In this document: positions 1 through 6,407 of the stretch, in pieces | How positions within the stretch are numbered: the first letter of the stretch is position 1 | Layout: each line of letters opens with the position of its first letter | Source of the DNA: Pseudomonadota bacterium | GTDB lineage: Bacteria; Pseudomonadota; Alphaproteobacteria; Acetobacterales; Acetobacteraceae | DNA: 9,679 nt | Direction of reading: 5' to 3' | NCBI GenBank assembly: GCA_021798375.1 | Contig: JAJZHU010000074.1 | Location: 1-9,679 of the forward strand | The notes under the pieces: model-generated | The model's input: the letters and a program-made list of their open reading frames with translations, nothing else | What the model was told of the DNA's origin: nothing | Database searches by the model: none | Program-made: the position numbers and the translations under genes

Positions 1-410
1 CAGATGGCGTTCTTGCGGTCGCATCGGGGAGCCAGGAACAGCGCCGATATCGGGCTTGGCATCGCTATCGGTGCTTAGGGAGTGGCGAGCGGGGCTATCA
101 TTTCCGGTAGGCTGGCACACGCCTCTTGGCGATTGTGCGTGGCGGCGGGCTGATCATTCCTGCATTGTTGTCGGCGCTTACTGGCCATACGCCGCAGCAT
201 CCGATGGGGCGAGTGATCGGTGTTTGGACGGCGACCGCATTCATCGGGCAATTTGCCAATCCTCCCTTGTTTGTGCTGCTGCGAACCATGGGCGGATCGC
301 AATCGGTGGCCTTCGTTATTTTCGGGCCGGCGTGCCTGGTGGTGGCGATGGGAGTGCTGCTGCTTGCGCGTTCGGATCAGAGAATGGCGATACGTGTAAT
401 TTCACCCTGA
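1..410 (+). pseudogene. Degraded 3' end of a major facilitator superfamily transporter
   Basis: Seen: reading frame 1 from the window edge gives a hydrophobic stretch (IGLGIAIGA), then an in-frame TAG at 76-78, then GVASGAIISGRLAHA to about base 123. The same kind of protein resumes in frame 3 from about base 126 (AIVRGGGLIIPALLSAL, then GRVIGVWTATAFIGQF and a last hydrophobic helix) and stops at TGA 408-410. The GRLAHA segment resembles the cytoplasmic loop after helix 7 of MFS carriers, and the frame 3 part resembles their last helices. Inference: the gene is inactivated by one nonsense change and at least one frameshift. The loop and the next conserved part also sit closer together than usual, so an internal deletion is possible. 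A sequencing error could explain the frameshift but not easily both lesions. The 5' part lies outside the window. Former substrate unknown. Confidence 0.6.
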
Positions 411-681
411 AATCTGCCTTGCCCCTAAGGGTTATTCCTATCACCAACAAAGCTTCTCCCTTATTCCGAACCAGATGACAGTGCGTTAATCTGCATTCCA
501 ATCAGTAAAGCCGCAACGTGTTGGAAAAGTTTATTTGGAATATACGCGCACGAAAAATTTCAAATGCCATTTTCTGAATAAAATTAAAATCAGCTCCACC
601 ACGGCTGATTAGCGGTCAGAATATGATTAATGGAAACAATAAGCTGATCTTTTGTTGATATAAAATAAAACAGAGGGAAAA
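411..681 (+). promoter_or_regulatory. AT-rich leader and candidate operator region of the TonB receptor gene
   Basis: There is no gene in this stretch. It is clearly richer in A and T than its surroundings. It contains an inverted repeat AATCAGC (588-594) and GCTGATT (604-610) with a 9-base spacer. Further half-sites are AATCAG at 500-505 and GCTGAT at 643-648. A loose direct repeat GAATA-N2-ATTAA occurs at 576-587 and 619-630, 43 bases apart, which is close to four helical turns. No convincing -35/-10 pair could be assigned. The ribosome binding site is AGAGGG at 672-677, four bases before the ATG. A regulatory role is inferred only from position and repetition. Confidence 0.4.
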
Positions 682-2817
682 ATGTCGAAAAGAAAGCTGA
701 AGTATACGTTCGCCGGAAGCAGCATGTTGGCGTTGCTGGCGGCTTTGCCGGTTCCGGCGCATGCCAAACAGGCAACCGGGCAATTGCAAGAAATCGTGAT
801 CACTGCGCAGAAAAGGACCGAGAATCTACAAAAGGCTGCGATCACCGTTCAGGCGCTGTCAGCAAAGCAGATCGACAAGCAAGGCATCAAGAGCCCGCTC
901 GATCTTCAAGTGATGCTACCCTCTGTGCATTTTTTGCAAAACAATGTGGCCAGCATCTCGATTCGTGGCGTCGGCACCGATAACCTGAACGCAGGCGTCG
1001 ATTCGGCTGTCGCTTATAGTGTTGACGGCATTTATTTGTCGCACTCGCCGGCACTGCCGCCCGTGCTGTTCGATATTGCCCGGGTGGAAGCCGTGTTGGG
1101 CCCTCAGGGTACCCTGTATGGCCGCAATTCCAACGGCGGGGCGCTCAACTTCATCACCAATAGCCCCACCAACAAATATGAAGGCAGCGCATCGGTCGCG
1201 ATCGGCAATTATGGCGCCGTGGGCACCGAGGCGATGATCAATATTCCACTTACCGACGAACTCGCCATGCGAGTCGCCATGGGCAGCAACAAGCACAATG
1301 CCTATCTTTCCGATGGCTATGACGACGACGACGCCGTGGGTGGTCGCGCCAAGATTGCCTATACGCCCAATAGTGCGTTAAAAATTCAGTTGTCTGTCGA
1401 TGCTTCCACCGATAATTCGCATGGCGTTTTCTTTGATGCGTGCCCAGCACACTCCGTTATGCCGGCGTGCCAAGGTCAACACTATCGGCCGTTCGCTGGT
1501 CAAGGACCACTGACGCCGTGGGGATTTCATCACAGCAATATCTTTGGTGTCGGCGGTGAAATCGATTATGATCTCGGTTGGGCCAACCTGACGTCGCTCA
1601 CCGCCTATCGCATCTATCACAACCGCGATTTCAACCCCAGTCCGCATGCGCCTGCGGGTGGTTTTGGCTATCTCCACGACCAGGACGATTATTTCTTCAC
1701 GCAGGAAGTTCGTCTCGCCTCGGAGCCGGGTTCGGCGATCAACTGGATTGGCGGTCTTTATTATTCACACGAGCGTCAGCCCGATCTGCAAGTCTATCAT
1801 TTCTACTTTGCCCCGGGTCAACCCTATTTCCCATACTCGGTACCAAACGGCATTTACACCTCCAAGGCCGTGTTTGCCGATGCGACCTATCCAGTGTTGA
1901 GCAATTTCCGTATCGAGGGTGGCATGCGTTTCACCTCGGAGGATAAAAACGCGACCGGCTATAGCACGGTTTTTGTTCCTGGCGTGGGTCAGGTTGCTCC
2001 CGATACGCCAACGGGCGGGGCATCGACGGCCAACCGTGTGACCTGGAAAGTAGGCCTCGATTGGGATATCACGCCACAAAACCTGTTTTACGCCACTGCC
2101 AGCACGGGCTTTAAATCGGGCGGCGTAAACCAGGTTTCGGTGGCCTCCGGATTGCCCACAGCCTATGCGCCGGAGACGATTCTGGCCGAAGAGGTGGGTT
2201 TTAAGAACCGCTTCCTTGATAATCGCCTGCAAGTCAACATTGATGGCTTCCATTATGATTACAAAGGCTTTCAGGTTTACGGCGGCATCAATCTGCCGGT
2301 CGGGTTGTTCTTCGCCACTTTGAATTCGCAACAAGCCACTTTCTTCGGGGGCGAATTGGATGCGAAATATCGTCTGACCGATGTGGATCAGTTGGGCGTA
2401 ACAGGATCGATCCTGCACGCGCGTTTCGATAAATTTGTCGTGCCCAACCTGGGCGATTATTCGGGTAACCAGGCCCCCGATGCGCCGCGCTTCCAATGGG
2501 GCGTGAATTATCAACATGTCTTCATGTTGGCCAACGCCGATAATATCAACTTCAACATCAATAGTGATCTTATCGGCCCACAACATGCTGATTACTCCAA
2601 TAACCCCGGCTCGATTCAAAGCACCTATACGCGCACAGGCGTGTCGGTTACCTATGAACGTTCCGACAATTGGACTGTGACGGCCTATATTCGCAACATC
2701 GAAAACACGGCCGTTCCGAACACCTGGTCGACGGCGGCTCCTGGCGAAACTCCCCAGGATGTTGTGACCGTCGATCCGCCGCGCACTTTTGGCGTGTCGG
2801 TGAAGAAGAGCTTCTGA
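682..2817 (+). CDS. TonB-dependent outer-membrane receptor
   Basis: A 711-residue receptor for TonB/ExbBD-energised uptake of a ligand across the outer membrane. Residues 1-28 are a signal peptide with a KRK basic start, a Leu/Ala core and a likely AHA cleavage site. A TonB box EIVITA lies at 37-42. The plug domain follows (about 48-160) with the conserved GPQGTLYGRN at 140-149 and then GGAL. The rest is a 22-strand-type beta barrel ending in aromatic-rich strands and a terminal Phe711, the outer-membrane assembly signal. Length is typical for the family. Cys254 and Cys263 sit in a predicted external loop and may form a disulfide. The start is supported by AGAGGG upstream. The ligand is unknown: the family covers siderophores, vitamin B12, sugars and, in sphingomonads, many aromatic or polymeric carbon sources. 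The neighbouring oxidoreductases favour a carbon source, but that is inference. A strong terminator follows, so it is probably transcribed alone. Confidence 0.95.
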   Translation: MSKRKLKYTFAGSSMLALLAALPVPAHAKQATGQLQEIVITAQKRTENLQKAAITVQALSAKQIDKQGIKSPLDLQVMLPSVHFLQNNVASISIRGVGTDNLNAGVDSAVAYSVDGIYLSHSPALPPVLFDIARVEAVLGPQGTLYGRNSNGGALNFITNSPTNKYEGSASVAIGNYGAVGTEAMINIPLTDELAMRVAMGSNKHNAYLSDGYDDDDAVGGRAKIAYTPNSALKIQLSVDASTDNSHGVFFDACPAHSVMPACQGQHYRPFAGQGPLTPWGFHHSNIFGVGGEIDYDLGWANLTSLTAYRIYHNRDFNPSPHAPAGGFGYLHDQDDYFFTQEVRLASEPGSAINWIGGLYYSHERQPDLQVYHFYFAPGQPYFPYSVPNGIYTSKAVFADATYPVLSNFRIEGGMRFTSEDKNATGYSTVFVPGVGQVAPDTPTGGASTANRVTWKVGLDWDITPQNLFYATASTGFKSGGVNQVSVASGLPTAYAPETILAEEVGFKNRFLDNRLQVNIDGFHYDYKGFQVYGGINLPVGLFFATLNSQQATFFGGELDAKYRLTDVDQLGVTGSILHARFDKFVVPNLGDYSGNQAPDAPRFQWGVNYQHVFMLANADNINFNINSDLIGPQHADYSNNPGSIQSTYTRTGVSVTYERSDNWTVTAYIRNIENTAVPNTWSTAAPGETPQDVVTVDPPRTFGVSVKKSF

Positions 2818-2859
2818 TTTTTGGAAGCCGCGACTGATGCATCGACTTGCATAATGGGC

Positions 2860-2893
2860 GAGTGGCCCACCGCTTGATGGTGGTGGGCCATTC
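2860..2893 (+). terminator. Hairpin after the TonB receptor gene
   Basis: A perfect 9-bp stem TGGCCCACC (2863-2871) with GGTGGGCCA (2882-2890) extends by three more pairs, one of them G-U, to 2860-2893. It is followed by TTCCCGTATT, not a strong T-run, so as a rho-independent terminator it is imperfect. It may instead protect the 3' end of the receptor mRNA. Confidence 0.45.
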
Positions 2894-2940
2894 CCGTATT
2901 CATCCATGCTGTGGTAGTATCCCATGGATCTTCCGCGCTT

Positions 2941-3005
2941 CCAGAGCGCGATGAGATTGGGTTTACCCGGATTTAAAGTCTCATCGCGCTCTGGTTTTAT
3001 GTTTT
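2941..3005 (+). terminator. Strong rho-independent terminator, perfect 16-bp stem
   Basis: CCAGAGCGCGATGAGA (2941-2956) pairs perfectly with TCTCATCGCGCTCTGG (2979-2994) and is followed by TTTTATGTTTT. The 22-base loop contains a smaller GGG-TTTA-CCC hairpin (2959-2968). It lies between the receptor stop codon and the LysR start, so it should insulate the two transcripts. The long perfect stem with a structured loop also resembles dispersed palindromic repeats of alphaproteobacterial genomes, which can serve as terminators. Confidence 0.75.
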
Positions 3006-3067
3006 GGTGAGCAATTTTATGTGGTCGAGTGAGAACAAGAGACCGCATATTGCTCTAGGGATTTGCA

Positions 3068-3964
3068 ATGATCACGTTGCGGCAATTTGAGATATTTGTT
3101 GCTGTCGTCAAGTACGGAAGTTTTCGTCGTTGCTCGGAAGAGCTTGGCCTTTCTCAGGTGGTGGTTGGGGAGCACATTCGATTTTTGGAGGAAAGATTGG
3201 GTGCGCCGTTGTTTGAACGTAGACCTGGCGCCGCCGCAAAACTGACTGTCGCGGGAGAACGCGCTTATCTGCGCGCGATTGATATTCTGGGCAGCATCGC
3301 AGATCTGATCGACGAAATCAGCGAGCCTCGACGCGACAAAAGGCGGACTGTCACCGTGGCTCTTCCTGCCTATTTGATGGGAAGGTTACAAAATCTGTTG
3401 GACAGATTTGCAAATTCCCATCCGATGATCAACCTTAACATTGATTTTTCAGAGCACGCCGTTATTGACATCGTTCGGAAAGTGGAGCGGCGCGAAATTG
3501 ATATCGGGCTTTTCTTTGCGATTGATGATTCCGTCGCTCCCAGAAGTATTCATATCGGCAGCGAGCCGCTGTCCATATTTGTGGCTCCATCTTTTCCATG
3601 GGCACAGCGGGGTGTGGTCTCGGCGGCAGAATTGGCCAACGAGATGGTCATTCAATTGCCTGAGGGGAGCCCGATCCGGCAATTGGTTGATCAGGCGCTT
3701 GATGCAGTGTGTTCCGCGAAACGGCTGCATCGTTTGGACACAGAAGATTTCGGATTGATATTAACGAGTGTGATGAGTGGCAAGGGCTATGGCTGTATGT
3801 TCAAGGCGGGCATTTATTCGACAGGCCTCTCGACGAATTTGGTCGAGGTGGCATTGGACCCGCCGTTGCCTGTGCCTCAGATAAGATTGGCCGCCCGCAG
3901 TGCTGCGTTTCAGGATCCGTTGTTGAATGGCCTGATCGAAAGCGTGGTGGCTGTCATTCAATGA
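3068..3964 (+). CDS. LysR-type transcriptional regulator
   Basis: A 298-residue LysR-family regulator, the usual length. The N-terminal winged helix-turn-helix covers about residues 3-60 (LRQFEIFVAVVKYGSFRRC, then LGLSQVVVGEHIRFLEERLG and PLFER). The effector-binding domain follows at about 90-295. The recognition helix reads SQVVVGEHI where most family members have a form like SQPAVSRQI, so its DNA site may be unusual. The start is supported by AGGGA at 3057-3061. It follows a strong terminator, so it likely has its own promoter in about 3006-3060. LysR proteins usually control a neighbouring gene in response to a small metabolite; the candidates here are the SDR gene just downstream and the TonB receptor just upstream. 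Target and effector are unknown. Confidence 0.92.
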   Translation: MITLRQFEIFVAVVKYGSFRRCSEELGLSQVVVGEHIRFLEERLGAPLFERRPGAAAKLTVAGERAYLRAIDILGSIADLIDEISEPRRDKRRTVTVALPAYLMGRLQNLLDRFANSHPMINLNIDFSEHAVIDIVRKVERREIDIGLFFAIDDSVAPRSIHIGSEPLSIFVAPSFPWAQRGVVSAAELANEMVIQLPEGSPIRQLVDQALDAVCSAKRLHRLDTEDFGLILTSVMSGKGYGCMFKAGIYSTGLSTNLVEVALDPPLPVPQIRLAARSAAFQDPLLNGLIESVVAVIQ

Positions 3965-4148
3965 CTAACGCACGCCTTGTTCGCATCGGGGCATGGTCTG
4001 CGTACGACGCCCACAAGGACTACTCTGGCGGGATGGGGCAGGAACGCATCTGCTCCACGCTCGTGGCGGCAAAATTGCGGCAAGGCTTGATCCGTCCCCC
4101 TGCCCGTCACCTCGGGTCTCATCGATCTAAAAATCAGGAAATTTACCA
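3965..4148 (+). other. Spacer between the LysR and SDR genes with an unproven 63-codon frame
   Basis: No recognised gene. An ATG at 3961 overlaps the LysR stop as ATGA, and the frame runs 63 codons to a TGA at 4150-4152, which overlaps the SDR start again as ATGA. It has no clear ribosome binding site and no recognised domain, so it is probably chance. A perfect palindrome GTCATT-C-AATGAC (3953-3965) spans the LysR stop. No terminator-like hairpin with a T-tail was seen, so read-through from LysR into the SDR gene is possible. The SDR ribosome binding site AGGA (4136-4139) lies at the end. Confidence 0.3.
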
Positions 4149-4910
4149 ATGACTCAGCGTTTCAGCGGTAAGACCGTCTTGGTCACTGGCGCCGCGGGCG
4201 GCATTGGCCTCGCCGCCGCCACGGCCTTTGCGCAGGAAGGGGCCAATGTGGTCTTGGCCGACCGCGACACCATCCGCGTCGAAGCGGCCGCCCAGTCTCT
4301 GAGCACGGCGGGTCTTAGCGCCTCCGCTGTCACCGTCGACGTGTCCAATTTCGCCAGTTGCCAAGCGATGGTCGCCCACACTCTCGCCACCTTCGGCCAA
4401 CTCGACATTGCCTTCAACAACGCCGGCATTCCCTCGGCGCTGGGCATCGCCTTCGAAGATGTCCCCGTTGAAGACTGGCGGAATATCCTCGATGTGAATG
4501 TCTCCGGTATGTTCTATTGCATGAAAGCCGAAGTCCCGGCGATGAAGGCCGCGGGCGGTGGCGCCATCGTCAACACTGCGTCGGTTGCCAGCATCATCGC
4601 CGCCAAAGGCATGGCCGCCTATGTTGCCAGCAAACACGCTGTCGCCGGCCTCACCAAAGCCGCAGCACTCGATCTGATCGGCTCCAACATCCGTGTCAAC
4701 GCCATTGCCCCCGGCTCCGTCAACACCCCCATGTTGGCGCCGCTGATGGCTGACCCTGTCAACAGTGGCGCCATTGCCGCGTCGGTCCCGGCGGGTCGGG
4801 TCGGCGAGCCCGGAGAAATTGCTAACGCCGTCCTGTTCCTGGCTTCTTCAGACGCCAGCTACATGGTGGGCGCATTGGTTTGCGTTGATGGCGGGGTGGT
4901 GATTCAGTAA
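4149..4910 (+). CDS. Short-chain dehydrogenase/reductase (classical SDR)
   Basis: A 253-residue NAD(P)-dependent oxidoreductase of the classical SDR family, full length. The cofactor motif TGAAGGIG spans residues 13-20. Asp38 at the end of the second strand (LADRD) suggests a preference for NAD(H). NNAG lies at 90-93. The catalytic set is complete: Asn117, Ser145, Tyr158 and Lys162 (YVASK). A C-terminal VDGG motif is present. Such enzymes interconvert alcohols and ketones in the cytoplasm, and the substrate cannot be predicted from these motifs. The gene lies 184 bases behind the LysR gene on the same strand and may be co-transcribed with it or be its target. Codons here end in C far more often than in the LysR gene next door, which hints at a different history or higher expression. 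FabG-type acyl reductase is a possible alternative, but there is no lipid-synthesis context. Confidence 0.92.
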   Translation: MTQRFSGKTVLVTGAAGGIGLAAATAFAQEGANVVLADRDTIRVEAAAQSLSTAGLSASAVTVDVSNFASCQAMVAHTLATFGQLDIAFNNAGIPSALGIAFEDVPVEDWRNILDVNVSGMFYCMKAEVPAMKAAGGGAIVNTASVASIIAAKGMAAYVASKHAVAGLTKAAALDLIGSNIRVNAIAPGSVNTPMLAPLMADPVNSGAIAASVPAGRVGEPGEIANAVLFLASSDASYMVGALVCVDGGVVIQ

Positions 4911-5209
4911 TTCGACCGGACTTTCCAAAGTTGTTGCGGAGCAGGCATGGCACGCTGCCCAGCCGTTCACATCTCCACCATCATTGCTCTCGACTCTGAG
5001 TAGCGTTTTCCCCCGCTGTCACTCTTAGCGAACAATGCTGGCGATTTGTTAATCTGAGTTGGACAGTCGGCAGGACGAACTGGTGGTTTGATTTGACGTC
5101 AAGTGTCAACGGCGGAGACATGCCGCAATTATGGCATGCCTTTAGAATATATGCGTTGCAATTAGTCGACCGCAACCAATCGCTCGCTCGGGTCGTGGAA
5201 CTGAGATCA
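4911..5209. other. Convergent intergenic region, no gene found
   Basis: This is the 299-base gap between two converging genes. Small symmetric elements are ACTTT-CC-AAAGT (4920-4931), a perfect palindrome TTGACGTCAA (5093-5102) and a 6-bp hairpin CATGCC/GGCATG (5119-5124 with 5133-5138). None has a clear T-tail on either strand, so termination of the two genes is not explained by an obvious intrinsic terminator. Open frames here are short and lack homology that could be recognised. Confidence 0.5.
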
Positions 5210-6166
5210 TCAAACTCTTGTGCGTTCGCGTCTCCATGCCATCGGGCAGCATTGAAAATGTTTGGCAAAGGTGCGGCTGAAATGTGAGGCGTCGGCAAAG
5301 CCGCACTCCAAGGCAATCTCGGTGATAGAAACTTTGCTTAGCGAGGGATTGGCCAGTAACGCCGCCGCCCACTCCAGCCTTTGTAGCCGTAACCAATCAC
5401 TGAAGCTCGTCCCCAAACTGGCGAAGCGGCGTTGGATCAGCCGCGTTGATACGCCAAGCGCATTCGACAGATGATGGATTGATAAATCCGGGTTGTCCAA
5501 CTGGTCGAGTGCGAATTGCCGAATGGTCGCTATGCGTAGGTCCTCTGCGGGGGAGTAGGGGCGCAGTGCCGTCATCACATTATCTGCCGCTTGCCATATT
5601 TGCGTGCTATTGGTCTCCGCTGGCAAATGGGGGGCTAATTTGAACAATTTGCGGGCGTTATTCGCCAGGTGGCGCGAAGCAACGGCTCCGGTCCCGAACT
5701 GTGCCGAAAGATGTACCACTGCCGGTTCATTCCAGGCGCCAAAACGGGTGTAGAATTCACTCGCTGGCAAATCGTACGTGACATGCTCGGCCGTCGTGGT
5801 GAAGCCGTGAATATAGGGACGAGATACATCATAAATCACGATATCGCCGGGTGCCATCTGCGCGCATTTGCTGCCTTGGTAAACGAACCCCTCGCCGTTG
5901 ATCAGGATACACATGAAGATTGATGGCTTTTGATAGCGTTTTACCAACCGCCATCCGCGTTCCACGACGTGGGGACTGCAAGTAAGATGGACCGCGCGGA
6001 GGGGGCCGCGCTGCACCACTCTTTGCGAGGCTATCAACTCATCGTCGGCGACATCCGCATAATCCATGGAAACCAGCAATTCTGCCGTCTTTTGTTGCCA
6101 ATAGGCCGTGCGGCCGTGCACTGGAGCATCGTCTGTGGTGACGTGAATGATGTCGTCGCTGATCAT
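5210..6166 (-). CDS. AraC-family transcriptional regulator
   Basis: A 318-residue regulator with an N-terminal cupin-like sensing domain (containing GEGFVYQGS and MAPGDIVIYD) of the AraC-binding type, and a C-terminal double helix-turn-helix in about the last 105 residues. The first HTH includes LSNALGVSTRLIQRRF; the second includes ITEIALECGFADASHFSRTF, the conserved AraC signature. The ATG at 6164-6166 was chosen because GGGAG lies 11 bases upstream; a longer frame from a TTG at 6223 has no ribosome binding site. It is divergent from the GMC-SDR-hydroxyacid dehydrogenase row, the usual arrangement for a local activator, so it probably controls that operon in response to its substrate. The architecture is like that of PegR of sphingomonad polyethylene-glycol loci and FeaR, but this is a resemblance of type only. 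Confidence 0.92.
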   Translation of the reverse strand: MISDDIIHVTTDDAPVHGRTAYWQQKTAELLVSMDYADVADDELIASQRVVQRGPLRAVHLTCSPHVVERGWRLVKRYQKPSIFMCILINGEGFVYQGSKCAQMAPGDIVIYDVSRPYIHGFTTTAEHVTYDLPASEFYTRFGAWNEPAVVHLSAQFGTGAVASRHLANNARKLFKLAPHLPAETNSTQIWQAADNVMTALRPYSPAEDLRIATIRQFALDQLDNPDLSIHHLSNALGVSTRLIQRRFASLGTSFSDWLRLQRLEWAAALLANPSLSKVSITEIALECGFADASHFSRTFAKHFQCCPMAWRRERTRV

Positions 6167-6177
6167 GTTGGTTGTCG

Positions 6178-6182
6178 CTCCC
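6178..6182 (-). promoter_or_regulatory. Ribosome binding site deciding the AraC start
   Basis: On the minus strand GGGAG lies 11 bases before the ATG at 6166-6164. The upstream TTG alternative at 6223 lacks any such site, so the shorter protein is preferred. Confidence 0.5.
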
Positions 6183-6390
6183 GTGAAAGACTTTCGCGAT
6201 ATTTTGCGATAATCTCGCCCCAACGATTACTGTATGACGATATCACGCCGCGGGGAGATGAATGTCAATCAGAGCAATATGCGGTCTCTTGCTTTTCGCT
6301 CGGCCGCATGGAATTGCTCGCCAACACAATGATCTAGCGCGCGATATTTTCGCGGCGCAGGCAATTTTTAACAACAAAAATAGACTTTCT

Positions 6391-6397
6391 GGAGGGG
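6391..6397 (+). promoter_or_regulatory. Ribosome binding site of the GMC gene
   Basis: GGAGGGG ends ten bases before the ATG at 6408 and fixes that start; it is the strongest such site in the window. Confidence 0.7.
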
Positions 6398-6407
6398 TGG
6401 GACGGCC

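Larger units (their letters stand above)
6167..6407. promoter_or_regulatory. Divergent control region between the AraC regulator and the GMC operon
   Basis: Both divergent promoters must lie here. An exact 11-base direct repeat CGCGATATTTT occurs at 6195-6205 and 6340-6350. Each copy lies in an inverted repeat: TCGC-N8-GCGA at 6194-6209 and CGCGA-N5-TCGCG at 6340-6354. A further palindrome GAAAG-A-CTTTC (6185-6195) abuts the first copy, and ATTTTT-N6-AAAAAT lies at 6364-6381. The GMC ribosome binding site GGAGGGG is at 6391-6397. No confident -10/-35 boxes were assigned. The repeats are plausible operators, by inference. Confidence 0.5.

Noticed and set aside
56..478. 140-codon plus-strand frame at the left edge
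   Set aside because: It is in a different frame from the hydrophobic MFS-like segments and its product is low-complexity, without recognisable motifs.
651..666. TATAAAAT as the -10 box of the TonB receptor promoter
   Set aside because: It is too close to the start codon and ribosome binding site, and no -35 box lies at a suitable distance.
1765..3048. 427-codon open frame on the minus strand
   Set aside because: It lies antisense to the TonB receptor, whose plug, barrel and C-terminal motifs are unmistakable; the antisense product has no recognisable domain and runs through the terminators.
4143..4637. 164-codon minus-strand frame over the first SDR
   Set aside because: Antisense shadow of a gene with complete SDR motifs, caused by its C-rich third positions.
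5119..5138. Hairpin CATGCC/GGCATG as a terminator for the converging genes
   Set aside because: The stem is only 6 bp and no T-run follows on either strand.
6167..6223. Longer AraC protein starting at TTG 6223
   Set aside because: No ribosome binding site upstream, and the extra 19 residues are not like the family; the ATG at 6166 is preferred.
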